64,000 nt of DNA from Methanohalobium sp. (GCF_018609725.1 NZ_JAHENT010000045.1:33049-97048); one strand, 5' to 3'. Positions 46,690 through 57,118 are shown, counted from the first letter of the stretch. The notes: generated from the sequence alone by a model not told the origin. Numbers and translations are program-made.

Positions 46690-47586
46690 TTATTTTAAGA
46701 TTTCTTTCAGGTAGAACTGGTGAGGTCCAAGGTCTCCACCGTAGTTTCCAGCACTGATTTTCTTAATTCCCGGTAATGTTACTGCCGCTTTGACACCTGT
46801 TTCTATGGCTTCACTGACAACATCAGTATCCAGTCCATTAATTACAATTTCGTACACAGCATTGACATCTTCAGGTATCATGCTGCTTTCTACTTTGTCT
46901 TTGATTGACGGGCAGTATTTTTCATTGGCAGTTGCTTTCAGGAATGTGTATTTGTTTGCACCGGGTTTGGAACCACTTGCAACTATACCACCAGGGAATG
47001 GTGTAATTGTTCCTTCTATTTTATTTATTGCTTCAACTGCTGATTGTGCTGCGTTAAGTGCAGACATCTGTGAATCTCCGAAGATGAAGAAATTACCACC
47101 CGCTACACCTTCAACTGCTCCTATGGACTCTTCTATAAGAAAATCACCTTCCATTATAGGTATGCTGTACATCTTTCTATCAAGTATCTGGGTTTCGGAT
47201 TCCATTCCATCCCCAAAGAACTTGAGTTTATAACCGGTGTCGAATTGTTTTTTAGCTTCAGGGAGACCATTAAAAACCGCTGTTGTGGGTGCAGTCAGAA
47301 CACATTGTCCAAGACGCTTGAGTACCTGATCTTCCAAGTCTTTATAACTGAAATTGCATATCTGGATATAATATCCTGGTCTGCCGTCAGGTGTTTCGTT
47401 CCAGTTTGCAAACCTCTCAATTCCTGCCTCTGCAGGACACATGATAACCGATGTCCCAAATCCTGTAGCTTCCTGTGCAGCAACCTTTGCCCAGTATTTA
47501 GTTGCGGCTGTTATCAATATTCTACTAACTTTTATAGGAAACGCTTCTGCGAATGTTTCTTCTACTTCTACTCCATTAACTTCCAT
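46690..47586 (-). CDS. ftr: Formylmethanofuran:tetrahydromethanopterin formyltransferase
   Basis: Transfers the formyl group between methanofuran and H4MPT (or H4SPT), second step of CO2 reduction and, run in reverse, part of methyl oxidation. The 298 residues match Ftr: EVEETFAEAFPIKVSRILITAATKYWAKVAAQEATGFGTSVIMCPAEAG, NETPDGRPGYYIQI, IEGTITPFPGGIVASGSKPG and the end GNYGGDLGPHQFYLKEIL. AAGGGGTG precedes the ATG. It is monocistronic between the traB-like gene and the copper ATPase. Confidence 0.97.
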   Translation of the reverse strand: MEVNGVEVEETFAEAFPIKVSRILITAATKYWAKVAAQEATGFGTSVIMCPAEAGIERFANWNETPDGRPGYYIQICNFSYKDLEDQVLKRLGQCVLTAPTTAVFNGLPEAKKQFDTGYKLKFFGDGMESETQILDRKMYSIPIMEGDFLIEESIGAVEGVAGGNFFIFGDSQMSALNAAQSAVEAINKIEGTITPFPGGIVASGSKPGANKYTFLKATANEKYCPSIKDKVESSMIPEDVNAVYEIVINGLDTDVVSEAIETGVKAAVTLPGIKKISAGNYGGDLGPHQFYLKEILK

Positions 47587-47687
47587 AAAAACACCCCTTA
47601 TATAGTACTATATTCTGGTATTGTATTTACATTATGTGTTACCTTACATATACTCTTCGAAATTTACCTAATTCAATGCTCTGTATA

Positions 47688-49676
47688 TCAAAAGTCAGGA
47701 TTTAAAGATAAAAATCTTGCATTTACTGCCACAATCACAGTGCTAAGCGACATAAGAATTGCGCCAGCAGCAGGAGACAGCAGAATTCCCTGATTGTATA
47801 ATATGCCTGCTGCAAGAGGGATTGCAACTGCGTTGTATCCTGTCGCCCAGAAAAGGTTCTGTATCATTTTTTTGTACGTAGCTCTGGACAATCCCAATAT
47901 GGACACCGCATCCATTGGATTACTCTTTACAAGGATGATATCTGCGGTTTCAACGGCTACATCTGTACCTGCACCTATGGCAATTCCCACATCAGCCTGT
48001 GCAAGCGCAGGAGCATCATTAACACCGTCACCCGTCATGGCTACGATATATCCTCTGGACTGGATTTCCTTGACCTTTTTTGACTTGTCCTGTGGAAGTA
48101 CTTCAGAAAAATGTTCATCAAGACCTACTTCATTAGCCACCCAGCTGGCGACCTGTTCATTATCACCGGTGAGCATCATGCACCTGATACCCATACTTTT
48201 AATTTTTGAAACCGCTTCTTTTGATTCCGGTCTGATAATATCGGCAAGAGCTATCGCACCTGTTAATTCATCGTCCAGCAGGACATATACCACTGTTTTG
48301 CCCTGACTTCTCAATTTAGCTATATGTTTACTTTCAGGAATAGTTATACCGTTCTCATCCAGATATCCCGGGCTTACAACTTTAACATTTCTGCCTTCAA
48401 TTTTACCTTCAGCACCTTTACCTGGTATTGATTGGAAGTTTTCTACATAAAAATACTCATCAGATGATGATACTATACCTTTTGCTATCGGATGTTCAGA
48501 ATTGGATTCCAATGAAGCGGCGTATTTAAGAATCTGATTCTCATCCAAATCATTTGTAAAGGGTATTGTATCAGTAACTCCGAATTCACCCTTTGTAAGA
48601 GTTCCTGTTTTATCAAAAAGAATGGAATTGATGTTACGTGCATTTTCAAAGGCGGAACGGTCTCTTATTAATAATCCGTTTTTTGCACCAAGTGTGGATG
48701 AAATAGACACCACCAGTGGAATAGCAAGTCCCAGTGCATGAGGACAGGTTATCACCATTACAGTAACCGAACGTTCAAGTGAAAAAGCAAGGTCTGTGTT
48801 CATTACAATAATCCATAACGCGAAAGTTATAGCCCCTCCACTGAGTGCTATTATTGTCAGCCAGAGTGCAGCCTGGTTTGCAAGGTTTTGGGTTCTGGAT
48901 TTGCTTTCCTGGGCTTCCTGTACAAGGTTAATCAACTGTGAAAGGAAGGAATCTTCTCCTGTCTTTTTAACCTCTACTTTAAGTGAGGCTTCCCCGTTTA
49001 TAGAACCACCTATTACCTCATCACCTACACTTTTTGAAACGGGTCTGGACTCTCCAGTGAGCATGGATTCATCAAGAGAGGATTCACCTTCTACAATGTC
49101 TCCATCAGCAGGTATTTTTTCACCCGGTTTTACAAGTACTATATCTCCTTCCTGAATCTCTGTTAATGATACATCTTCCACACCACCATCTGATTTGACT
49201 CTGTGAGCTTCAGAAGGCATAAGTTTAACCAGTTCTTCCATTGAACGGGATGCACTGAGAACAGATTTCATTTCAATCCAGTGACCCAGAAGCATTACAT
49301 CTATAAGTGATGCCAGTTCCCAGAAAAAGAACTTACCTTCCAGTCCAAAAACCACTGCACTGCTGTAGGCATAGGCAACCGTTATAGCCACCGCTATCAG
49401 CGTCATCATCCCAGGCTCTTTTTTATTCAGTTCATCTGCTATTCCTTTTAAAAAAGGGTAACCACCGTAAAAGAACACCACAGTTGACAGAACAAAGAGC
49501 AGGTACTGGTCACCTGTAAACCCTATATTAATACCCAGAAATTGCTGGATTAAAGGAGATAACAAAAAAATGGGGATGGTAAGGATGGTAGAAATGATAA
49601 ACCTTTTTTTAAAATCCTCCATCATCATTGCATGATGGTTCTGATGAGCCCCATGATGCATCTTTTCATCATCCAT
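47688..49676 (-). CDS. copB: CopB-type heavy-metal (copper) translocating P-type ATPase
   Basis: A 662-residue P1B ATPase. The N-terminus is His/Met-rich ([14 protein letters not shown]) instead of a CxxC domain, and the intramembrane motif is [10 protein letters not shown], the CPH signature of the CopB (P1B-3) subgroup that exports copper or silver. It also has phosphorylation site [15 protein letters not shown] locus SEHPIAKG, hinge [10 protein letters not shown] and TM8 MSLSTVIVA. It starts 17 nt after the cooS-family gene, so the two are likely one transcript. Copper export would protect Fe-S enzymes. Confidence 0.94.
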   Translation of the reverse strand: MDDEKMHHGAHQNHHAMMMEDFKKRFIISTILTIPIFLLSPLIQQFLGINIGFTGDQYLLFVLSTVVFFYGGYPFLKGIADELNKKEPGMMTLIAVAITVAYAYSSAVVFGLEGKFFFWELASLIDVMLLGHWIEMKSVLSASRSMEELVKLMPSEAHRVKSDGGVEDVSLTEIQEGDIVLVKPGEKIPADGDIVEGESSLDESMLTGESRPVSKSVGDEVIGGSINGEASLKVEVKKTGEDSFLSQLINLVQEAQESKSRTQNLANQAALWLTIIALSGGAITFALWIIVMNTDLAFSLERSVTVMVITCPHALGLAIPLVVSISSTLGAKNGLLIRDRSAFENARNINSILFDKTGTLTKGEFGVTDTIPFTNDLDENQILKYAASLESNSEHPIAKGIVSSSDEYFYVENFQSIPGKGAEGKIEGRNVKVVSPGYLDENGITIPESKHIAKLRSQGKTVVYVLLDDELTGAIALADIIRPESKEAVSKIKSMGIRCMMLTGDNEQVASWVANEVGLDEHFSEVLPQDKSKKVKEIQSRGYIVAMTGDGVNDAPALAQADVGIAIGAGTDVAVETADIILVKSNPMDAVSILGLSRATYKKMIQNLFWATGYNAVAIPLAAGILYNQGILLSPAAGAILMSLSTVIVAVNARFLSLNPDF

Positions 49677-49693
49677 ATTTTCATCCTTTCTAT

Positions 49694-51598
49694 TTAAATA
49701 CCAAGTTTTTTACGATTGTTTTCAATATGTTCAAGCATCGAATTTACAGCTTTTGTTGTATCTGTCTCTACATCTACCATTCCACCGGTTATATCCTTAC
49801 TCTCTTCTGTCAGGAGTTTAACAAGTCCTGGTGCTCCTGTAATAGTGGGTACAGGATTCACATGGGTGTATAAACCAAGAGCCACCGAATACATGGCATC
49901 AATTGTAGCTTTTTGTTCCATATATTCGGGAGCAGTGGCAACTACTGGAAGGTCAGGCATGGCTACATCACCAAGTGCTCCGGAAATTATACCCAGCAGG
50001 TCACCCAATCGTCCAGTATCCGTACATGTACCATAACTCAATACAGGCGGTATGTTCAATTTTTCACATAACTTTTTAAGTCCGAGACCTGCAAATTTTT
50101 GTGCATCTGTACTGCAGAGACCTCCTACTTGCATTGCTCCGTTACCACAGCCCATTGAAAGAACAAGCACATCATTTTTGATTAATTCTTTAGCAACATC
50201 TATACTGTGCATATCATGACCGTAATCTCTCAGTGTTGTACAGGATACAAGACCTGCAACTCCCCTGATAGTCCCATCCTTAATAGCATCCAGCAAGGGC
50301 TCAACACTTCCTCCAAGTGTATCTAAAATACTTTCTGTAGAAAAGCCTACTACTGCTTCATTCATCGGCAAATCGGTTATAGGCTTAGTATTTTCCCTGC
50401 GGTTTTTGAAGTTGTCAACTGCCATCTGTAAAAGCTGGTTAGCCTGGTTTTCAGCCTCTTCAGGAATATAATTAATACGTTCATTAATACCTTCAAATGA
50501 TACCAAATCACTTACCGGTACAAGTCTTACATTGTATTTTTCCGCATATTTTGGGTCTATTGGCATGGAACAGTTCATGTCGGATACAAACACATCAACA
50601 CTGCCAGTTGCAAGAACTGCTTCCTGCATAATCCAGTTACCAGTAAACCCATAGAATACATCATCCATGTCCCATCTCTGAATCATTTCCTGACCGGTTT
50701 CAATATTGGCAATGATTCTTAAACCTTTAGCACCAACTTCTTTTGCTTTATCCTGCCATTCTTGTTTTCTTGCCTGTTGTACCAGTGCAAATCCGAGGAA
50801 CGGTTCATGTCCGTTGGGCAAGACATTTACGTAATCAGGATCAAGAACGCCAAGGTCAACACGCATGTTGTGAGGTTTTGGAACACCATATATAACATCC
50901 TGACAGTATTCATTGACGATTTGGCTCTGATAAGCCATTGCAAGTCCGAGTTTCATCGCTTTAAAAGTAAGACTTTCATAATCTCCATCCACATTTGTAA
51001 GGCATGAACTGGTTGCCCTCATCATCTCACTGTGGATACCGTCAGGATATATTCCCAATATATCCCACGTATCCTGACGCTCTTTTGGGGAAAGTTTTTC
51101 CACTATCTTGCTGGGTTTTCCATATTCCCTGTTGAAATCGGACTCTACAAAATCACAGAGGTTAATTGCGATATCACTTGTTGAACCCGATGTATCAACA
51201 CCCAATCTTTCAGCAAATGTTTTCAGTTTCTCAGGTTCTTTAATTTCAAACGGTGTTTTACCCAGTGCCGTTGATCTTAATGTTTTGATTGTTTGTTCGG
51301 TATGATACTGATAGGTGGATGCCCCCATGACATTCCTTAACAACATCATCCGCATTGCCATTCCGTCTGCTGTTATCCCACAAACTCCTCTTTTATCCTT
51401 GGATGCGTCTGCACGGCACGGGCCATTTGAACATAGGTCACATCTTATTCCTTTCTGGCAGAATGGACATCTTCTATCAGGGTCTCCTCCCATCCCCTGT
51501 GCTTCATATCTGTCCCAGATATTGTCCATACCATCTTCTTTTATTCTGTTATATACTTTTAATACCGAATCATGATAAGAAATTCTGTCTTTTTCCAT
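49694..51598 (-). CDS. cooS: CooS-family protein with a changed C-cluster ligand (deviant CODH-like)
   Basis: A 634-residue member of the Ni,Fe carbon-monoxide dehydrogenase catalytic subunit family. D/B-cluster cysteines are in [18 protein letters not shown] (CxxC-type D-cluster) and GVCG. C-cluster equivalents remain in NGHEP (His), DMNC, LVSC, MGCGNG and GTC. However, where CODHs have GICCTGNE, this protein reads ANIETGQE, so the unique-iron Cys ligand becomes Glu300 and its neighbour Ile299. The His-rich proton path is also reduced (TYQYHTEQ). By comparison with CooS-V of Carboxydothermus it may carry an Fe-S-O hybrid cluster and lack CO activity. No cooF or cooC is adjacent; copB follows. 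Confidence 0.9.
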   Translation of the reverse strand: MEKDRISYHDSVLKVYNRIKEDGMDNIWDRYEAQGMGGDPDRRCPFCQKGIRCDLCSNGPCRADASKDKRGVCGITADGMAMRMMLLRNVMGASTYQYHTEQTIKTLRSTALGKTPFEIKEPEKLKTFAERLGVDTSGSTSDIAINLCDFVESDFNREYGKPSKIVEKLSPKERQDTWDILGIYPDGIHSEMMRATSSCLTNVDGDYESLTFKAMKLGLAMAYQSQIVNEYCQDVIYGVPKPHNMRVDLGVLDPDYVNVLPNGHEPFLGFALVQQARKQEWQDKAKEVGAKGLRIIANIETGQEMIQRWDMDDVFYGFTGNWIMQEAVLATGSVDVFVSDMNCSMPIDPKYAEKYNVRLVPVSDLVSFEGINERINYIPEEAENQANQLLQMAVDNFKNRRENTKPITDLPMNEAVVGFSTESILDTLGGSVEPLLDAIKDGTIRGVAGLVSCTTLRDYGHDMHSIDVAKELIKNDVLVLSMGCGNGAMQVGGLCSTDAQKFAGLGLKKLCEKLNIPPVLSYGTCTDTGRLGDLLGIISGALGDVAMPDLPVVATAPEYMEQKATIDAMYSVALGLYTHVNPVPTITGAPGLVKLLTEESKDITGGMVDVETDTTKAVNSMLEHIENNRKKLGI

Positions 51599-51834
51599 AA
51601 AACCCCCTCTTGATTATAACCTGGGTTAAGGACACCATCAACAAAAAATTTTCATGTTGACGATGTTAACTCCCCTCTAAATAATGTATTAGCTGAGTTA
51701 ATATAGTTTTTTATCATTCAAATATCCCTGTTAGTATGAAACCTATCTTAGTCAGGGTCATCTATATAATAGATACTTTAAGGTTTTCTGGAGAACGTTT
51801 TTTCTATTGGATAACTAAAGTATTACAACAAGAT

Positions 51835-52473
51835 TTAAACACTGCTGGATGGACAAAGTGTATTTACTACACAATTTTCACATTCAGGATTTTTCGCATG
51901 ACATATTTTGCGCCCGTGATGGATTAATGTCAGTGAGAACGCATCCCAGTCTTTTTTATCTGCAAGTTTCATTAAATCCTGTTCGATTTTTTCTGGTGTT
52001 TTATTTTGAGTTAAACCAAGCCTTTGAGACAGACGTTTTACATGAGTATCAACAGCAATTCCTTCGTACACACCAAAACCCCTTGACAGTATGATGTTGG
52101 CAGTTTTCCTTCCGACACCCGGAAGTTCCAGCATATCATTCATATTGTCAGGTACTTTTGAGTCAAAAAGGGATTTAATCATCTGGGCGCATTTTTTGAT
52201 ATTTTTGGCTTTGTTCTTATAAAATCCGGTAGAATAGATATCTTTTTCCAGTTCTTTTATATCGGCTTCTGCAAGGTCATTCACATAAGGATACTTTTTA
52301 AACAAATGCTCTGTTACCCTATTTACCTGTGTGTCCGTTGCCTGTGCTGAAAGTATAGTTGCTATTAATAACTGAAAAGGATTATTGAAACGTAATGCAG
52401 GCTCAGTATTGGGATATTCCTTCTGTAGCAATGACCATATTTTTTCAAAGTTATTAGTATTATCCTCTGGCAT
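51835..52473 (-). CDS. nth: Endonuclease III
   Basis: DNA glycosylase/AP lyase that removes oxidised pyrimidines. The 212 residues have the helix-hairpin-helix ELPGVGRKTANIIL near 118 with the catalytic Lys, the catalytic Asp in AVDTHVKRLSQRLG near 143, and the 4Fe-4S motif CHAKNPECENCVVNTLC (C-x6-C-x2-C-x5-C). A 236-bp region lies between this gene's 3' end and the upstream end of cooS, with no gene in it. Confidence 0.97.
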   Translation of the reverse strand: MPEDNTNNFEKIWSLLQKEYPNTEPALRFNNPFQLLIATILSAQATDTQVNRVTEHLFKKYPYVNDLAEADIKELEKDIYSTGFYKNKAKNIKKCAQMIKSLFDSKVPDNMNDMLELPGVGRKTANIILSRGFGVYEGIAVDTHVKRLSQRLGLTQNKTPEKIEQDLMKLADKKDWDAFSLTLIHHGRKICHAKNPECENCVVNTLCPSSSV

Positions 52474-52510
52474 AATTTAACCAAGTTTGGAAAAGAAAAA
52501 AGAATTTGGG

Positions 52511-53389
52511 TTATTGCAACCCAAAATGTTTGATATTGAAATTGGCAGTTTCCTGAATCTTTTTAATTTCTTCATCTCCACCTTCTTTGGTGAAAAGATG
52601 TTTGAATCTGCGCTGTAGTTTCAAATATTCTTCTACAGGTTTTGGGTTTTTGACCTTTCTAACTTGGGTTATCTCACCGTTTTCCATCTCGTACATAGGC
52701 CAGAGTGCTGTCTGTACTGCCAGTTTACCGACTTCTACCGTCTTTGAAGTGTCAAACCCCCAACCTGTTGTACATGGTGCATGTGCATGTATATAAGTCG
52801 GCCCTTCAATATCAGCTGCCTTTTTGGCTTTTTTCATCAAATCCTTGGGATAAGCAAGTGATGCTGTTGCTACATAAGGTGAACCGTGTGCCGCCATTAT
52901 CTCGGGCATATTCTTTTTCGGGAGTTCGTTTCCGAAGGATTCCTTGCCCGCCGGGCTGGTAGTGGTTGATGCATCATAGGGTGTTGCTCCACTTCGCTGT
53001 ACACCTGTATTCATGTAAGCTTCATTATCCATACAAATATAGGTAATATCATGCCCTCGTTCGAATGCACCAGAGATTGAACGCATACCTATATCTACAG
53101 TACCTCCATCTCCTGCTATAACCACGAATTTTGTATCATCATCCTTGTTCATGGCTTTCCAAGCTGATTCAATACCTGATGCTACAGCGCCTGCATTTTC
53201 AAAGAGGGAGTGTATCCACGGTACGTTCCATGACGAATCAGGGTAAGGAGTGGTCATCACCTCAAGACAACCTGTAGGGGTGGACACTATACAATTTTCA
53301 CCGATTCCTCTCAGTACAAATTTTGAAATCATTGCATCACAGCAACCAGGACATCCACTGTGTCCTGAACAGAACAAACTTTCTTTCAT
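52511..53389 (-). CDS. porB: Pyruvate:ferredoxin oxidoreductase, beta subunit
   Basis: Carries thiamine diphosphate and a 4Fe-4S cluster. The 292 residues have CSGHSGCPGCCDAM at the start, the ThDP motif VIAGDGGTVDIGMRSISGAFERGHDITYICMDNEAYMNTG near 90-130, and a further Cys in HAPCTTGWGF. With the other subunits it makes acetyl-CoA reversibly from or to pyruvate using ferredoxin, the link between C1 metabolism and biosynthesis. The 4-nt overlap with porA shows coupling. Confidence 0.97.
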   Translation of the reverse strand: MKESLFCSGHSGCPGCCDAMISKFVLRGIGENCIVSTPTGCLEVMTTPYPDSSWNVPWIHSLFENAGAVASGIESAWKAMNKDDDTKFVVIAGDGGTVDIGMRSISGAFERGHDITYICMDNEAYMNTGVQRSGATPYDASTTTSPAGKESFGNELPKKNMPEIMAAHGSPYVATASLAYPKDLMKKAKKAADIEGPTYIHAHAPCTTGWGFDTSKTVEVGKLAVQTALWPMYEMENGEITQVRKVKNPKPVEEYLKLQRRFKHLFTKEGGDEEIKKIQETANFNIKHFGLQ

Positions 53390-54600
53390 ATCAAATCCTC
53401 CCTTAGGTCAGTAAACTGACTTTCAGTAGAAATACCTGAATTTATTACTTCTTTTGCCTCGTCAACTATATTTTCGATAGTATCTTCGGGTATATCTCGC
53501 CCACCAAGACCAATCATATATCCTATTACAGGCACGTTAATATCAGAGTTGTACATACATGCCTTGGTTTCTGTACAGAGTGCTCCTTCATTAACACCGG
53601 GTGAAATGTTTTTATCAAGTGTTATAACAACACTGGAATCTTTTACTACTTCTTTTATAGCATCCTTCGGGAAAGGTCTTAATGCTCTTACTTTCAATAA
53701 TCCTACTTTCACGCCATTTTCACGGAGGTTGTCGATTACATCCCTGATTGTACCTATTATAGAACCTTTTGCCATTATTATGATGTCAGCATCATCTGTT
53801 TTATATTCGTCAATAAGACCTCCGTAATACCTGCCAAATACATCATAAAAATCATCTGCAGCTTTTTCTATTTTGTCAAGTGCTGCTGACATTGCCTGTT
53901 CCTGAGCATATCTGAACTCGGTATAGCTTGCAGGTGGTGCAAAAGCACCAAATGTTTTCGGATCTTTCGGGTCAAGTTTGTATTTAGGATCAAACGGCAG
54001 GAGATAGTCATCTATCAGGTCTTCTTCAAGCAAAACCACCGGTTCATATACGTGAGAGAGAAGGAAACCGTCCATGCAGACCATTACAGGAAGCATCACA
54101 TCAGGGTCTTCCCCTACTTTATAAGCCTGTGCTACCATATCTGCCGCTTCCTGAACATCTTCAGCATAAAGCTGTATCCATCCAGAATCCCTTTCTGATA
54201 CAGAATCCTGCTGGTCATTCCAAATATTAATAGGTGCACTCAATGCACGGTTTACCACTGTAACCACAATCGGCAACCTCATACCTGAGGCATTGAACAG
54301 TACCTCATGCATGAGTGCAAGACCTTGGGATGTTGTTGATGAATAAGTTCTTGCACCTGTAGCAGATGAACCTACAAGAGTTGATAATGCAGAAAATTCT
54401 GATTCTACATTGATATAATCACAGTTTTCTATTTCTCCATCTGCTATAAACTGTGAAAGTTCCTCTACAATATGGGTCTGTGGAGTTATCGGGTAAGCTG
54501 ATATCACGTTGGGTTTACATACTTTGGTTGCATGTGCAACCGCGTATGACCCTTCTACAACTGTCATCATATCTTTTGTGATGTTTCGAAGTTCAACCAT
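53386..54600 (-). CDS. porA: Pyruvate:ferredoxin oxidoreductase, alpha subunit
   Basis: A 404-residue subunit with the pyrimidine-binding domain. Landmarks are EGSYAVAHATKVCKPNVISAYPITPQTHIVEELS, YINVESEFSALSTLVGSSATGARTYSSTTSQGLALMHEVLF, RALSAPINIWNDQQDSVSERDSGW and GSIIGTIRDVIDNLRENG. It directly abuts porD (stop at 54601) and overlaps porB by 4 nt in the porC-D-A-B operon. Confidence 0.97.
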   Translation of the reverse strand: MVELRNITKDMMTVVEGSYAVAHATKVCKPNVISAYPITPQTHIVEELSQFIADGEIENCDYINVESEFSALSTLVGSSATGARTYSSTTSQGLALMHEVLFNASGMRLPIVVTVVNRALSAPINIWNDQQDSVSERDSGWIQLYAEDVQEAADMVAQAYKVGEDPDVMLPVMVCMDGFLLSHVYEPVVLLEEDLIDDYLLPFDPKYKLDPKDPKTFGAFAPPASYTEFRYAQEQAMSAALDKIEKAADDFYDVFGRYYGGLIDEYKTDDADIIIMAKGSIIGTIRDVIDNLRENGVKVGLLKVRALRPFPKDAIKEVVKDSSVVITLDKNISPGVNEGALCTETKACMYNSDINVPVIGYMIGLGGRDIPEDTIENIVDEAKEVINSGISTESQFTDLREDLI

Positions 54601-54861
54601 TTATTTCTCCTCCAAAACCATCTCAATTGCTGAAACCGGACATTCGTTTGCACAGACTCCGCACCCTTTGCAGTAATCATAATTATATTCAAAAAATCCA
54701 TCTTCTCTGGGATCAATCGCTTCATCTGGACATAAAAGTTCGCAGAGCTTACATTTGATACATTTATCATATAGGAAAACTGGTTTATAGTTTCTCCAAC
54801 CGCCTGTTTTGTTATTTTTAGTAGTGCCGGGTTCACAGACACCGCCTGCAGAAATTGTCAT
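54601..54861 (-). CDS. porD: Pyruvate:ferredoxin oxidoreductase, delta (ferredoxin-like) subunit
   Basis: An 86-residue 2[4Fe-4S] protein. Clusters are CIKCKLCELLCPDEAI and CKGCGVCANECPVSAI, and the N-terminal TTKNNKTGGWRNYKPV is typical of PorD. It transfers electrons from the ThDP subunit to external ferredoxin. The start overlaps the porC stop by one base. The second ORF-track entry at 54567-54842 is a frame shadow. Confidence 0.96.
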   Translation of the reverse strand: MTISAGGVCEPGTTKNNKTGGWRNYKPVFLYDKCIKCKLCELLCPDEAIDPREDGFFEYNYDYCKGCGVCANECPVSAIEMVLEEK

Positions 54862-55409
54862 TATTTATTGCCCTCCCTTATCATATCGTAGGCTTTCTGT
54901 ACTGCTTCAGCGTTCTTGTCCCCTATCTTTCCAGGGAATCTCTCTTTAACAGCTTCTTTAATTGATTCAGGGTTTATTTCATCAGTTGCTCCTGCAAAAG
55001 CCCCCAGAAGTATTGTATTTACAATCGGACGACCGATGACATCCAGTGCGATTTTTGTAGCATCGACTGTCATTATTTTGGCATCTGTATCAAGATTGAA
55101 ATCTTCAGGGTTAAAATCGCTGTTTATTATTACAATTCCGTTTTCATCCATACCATGTGCAACATCGACTATGTCGATAAGCGTAGGGTCCTGGACTATA
55201 ACATAATCCGGTTCATATATCTGGCTTCTCAATCTTATGGGTTTATCCCCAATTCTGGTAAACGCCTGTACTGGTGCACCTCTACGCTCTACTCCAAAAG
55301 ATGGAAACGCCTGGCTAAATTTACCATCACTGAAAGCTGCTATTGCAAGCAATTCAGCAGCAGTAACGGATCCTTGTCCTCCTCGGCCGTGTACTCGTAT
55401 CTCTTTCAT
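54861..55409 (-). CDS. porC: Pyruvate:ferredoxin oxidoreductase, gamma subunit
   Basis: A 182-residue first gene of the operon. It starts [26 protein letters not shown], with [19 protein letters not shown] and the [14 protein letters not shown] region that distinguish the gamma domain. A 275-bp AT-rich region upstream separates it from the AAA ATPase gene and should contain the operon promoter; I see no clear operator. Confidence 0.96.
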   Translation of the reverse strand: MKEIRVHGRGGQGSVTAAELLAIAAFSDGKFSQAFPSFGVERRGAPVQAFTRIGDKPIRLRSQIYEPDYVIVQDPTLIDIVDVAHGMDENGIVIINSDFNPEDFNLDTDAKIMTVDATKIALDVIGRPIVNTILLGAFAGATDEINPESIKEAVKERFPGKIGDKNAEAVQKAYDMIREGNK

Positions 55410-55684
55410 TTATATTCTCCATTACCATGTGTGGAAATAGTAGATAATTTTGATATTGCAGGCAAATATTAATATATAAATACTATTTTTGCCTCATAAC
55501 CGATTAATATTTAAAATCACTACTTTTAACATTGTTAATTCCTATATTAATTAAGAATGTTGCCATAATTGCAATGTTTAATTGTGTAAAATCATATTTA
55601 ATCTTTTGGTGGATAATAAAAGGTAACGCTAAATAACACGATTAAAAAATAAAGTTAATTAGTATTTTTGATACAGGAAATTAT

Positions 55685-57118
55685 TCAGATATATCCAGGT
55701 ATGTGTCCTGGGGTCCCAAATGCCCTCAGGTTTTCCAGATTTTTTTGATACTCTTCAATAGCATTCAAAATATCCTGAGTGGTAATGGGTTCTGCGAGGT
55801 TTTTTACCTCATTTTTGGTAGGTTTTTCTGAAAGCTTGTCTCTAAGTGTACTTATCTTTTTCTTTATACACAGGTCAACTACACCCTTAACATCTGCACC
55901 ACTGAAACCCTCGCTTTTTGATGCTATCTTTTCAAAATCTATATTTTTCTCTGGTTTTTTACCTTCCAGATGGATGCTGTAGATTTGTTTTAAAGCTTCC
56001 ATATCAGGCAGTGGGACACGTACCTTTTTATCGAACCTTCCAGGACGCATAAACGCACTGTCAATACTTTCAGGTCTGTTTGTCGCCCCCATTAATATGA
56101 CATCATCAGAACTTTTTATACCATCCATTTCATCCAGCAGGGTTGATACTATCCTCTGTGTTGCCTCATGCGAACCTTCTCTTGCAGGTGTTATGGAATC
56201 GATTTCATCTATAAACAATATTGTATGAGGTCTTGACCTTGCTACTTCAAACATTTCTTTGATGTTTTGCTCGGCTTCACCATACCATTTGGATACTATA
56301 TCAGAACCATGCACATGAATAAAAGGCGTTTCAAGTTCTGTAGCAACTGCCTTTGCAAGTAGGGTTTTACCAGTACCCGGTGAACCATAAAGCAGTATCC
56401 CATGAGGATGTTCAGCCTGGTATTCCTCAAATACATAGGGATACTTGATACCATAGGCTACCATATCCAGCTCCTTTTTGGCTTCTTCACACCCACCGAT
56501 ATCATCAAACTTGACATTTAGCTGTTCAGGTGATATGGTTTCAAATTTTTCAGATTCACTTCCTTTTTCTTCAGCCATTCTGTCATTAGATTCGTTGTAA
56601 TAATAGGTTCTAAGTGTTGGTTGCGGTTTGAGGCTAAAATCAATATATTCCTCGGATACATCATAGACTGTATTAATGTAATCCTCAAGTATTTCAAAAA
56701 ACGGTGGGATATTATCCTTCAGCATTTCAAGATTGAGATTGTTTGTAGTTGAAAGATAGGCTGAACGTTTTATATCTGTAAGAAAAGAAAGAGTGTACAA
56801 GTTGGAACCGTAAAACAGTTTGTAATCCTTGTCAAAACCAGTTATACTGTATTTTTCCTGATAATTTTCCAGAAAACTTTGCCATATTTTTTCAGATTCT
56901 GTATCCCCTCCAAGGTCTATTCGTGTCCCTATTGAATACAGGGTATCTGTTTCTTGATGAGGTATTATATCTACTGATGATATATGATCCACTCCATAAT
57001 CCTCTCTCATGTTAAGGGAAGATGTAAGTCTTACTGGTTCTTTTTTTGTCAATGAATTAAAAATAACTCGGTAATCTTTGTTAGTAAAATCTTCAAGATT
57101 TACCTTAAAATCTGCCAT
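55685..57118 (-). CDS. AAA ATPase with an unfamiliar N-terminal domain
   Basis: A 477-residue protein. Residues about 200-440 are one AAA module of the Cdc48/PAN class: Walker A GSPGTGKTLLAKAVA near 247, pore-loop-like KWYGEAEQN, Walker B TILFIDEIDSI, sensor GATNRPESIDSAFMRPGRFD with Arg fingers, and sensor-2 region GFSGADVKGV. The first 195 residues are an alpha/beta region I do not recognise; it lacks the OB and coiled-coil signatures of PAN. The C-terminus ends GHIPGYI, not the HbYX of proteasome activators. It probably unfolds or remodels a specific substrate bound by the N-domain. Confidence 0.85.
   Translation of the reverse strand: MADFKVNLEDFTNKDYRVIFNSLTKKEPVRLTSSLNMREDYGVDHISSVDIIPHQETDTLYSIGTRIDLGGDTESEKIWQSFLENYQEKYSITGFDKDYKLFYGSNLYTLSFLTDIKRSAYLSTTNNLNLEMLKDNIPPFFEILEDYINTVYDVSEEYIDFSLKPQPTLRTYYYNESNDRMAEEKGSESEKFETISPEQLNVKFDDIGGCEEAKKELDMVAYGIKYPYVFEEYQAEHPHGILLYGSPGTGKTLLAKAVATELETPFIHVHGSDIVSKWYGEAEQNIKEMFEVARSRPHTILFIDEIDSITPAREGSHEATQRIVSTLLDEMDGIKSSDDVILMGATNRPESIDSAFMRPGRFDKKVRVPLPDMEALKQIYSIHLEGKKPEKNIDFEKIASKSEGFSGADVKGVVDLCIKKKISTLRDKLSEKPTKNEVKNLAEPITTQDILNAIEEYQKNLENLRAFGTPGHIPGYI

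Noticed and set aside
47245-47793. 182-codon plus-strand ORF and the 170-codon ORF at 47794
   Set aside because: Shadows of ftr and copB on the opposite strand.
51636-51665. Inverted repeat CATCAACA...TGTTGACGATG upstream of the cooS-like gene as an operator
   Set aside because: The stem has a bulge and only about five continuous pairs in AT-rich DNA; too weak to call.
54567-54842. 91-codon minus-strand ORF overlapping porD
   Set aside because: An out-of-frame reading of porD, whose two 4Fe-4S motifs are clear in the other frame.
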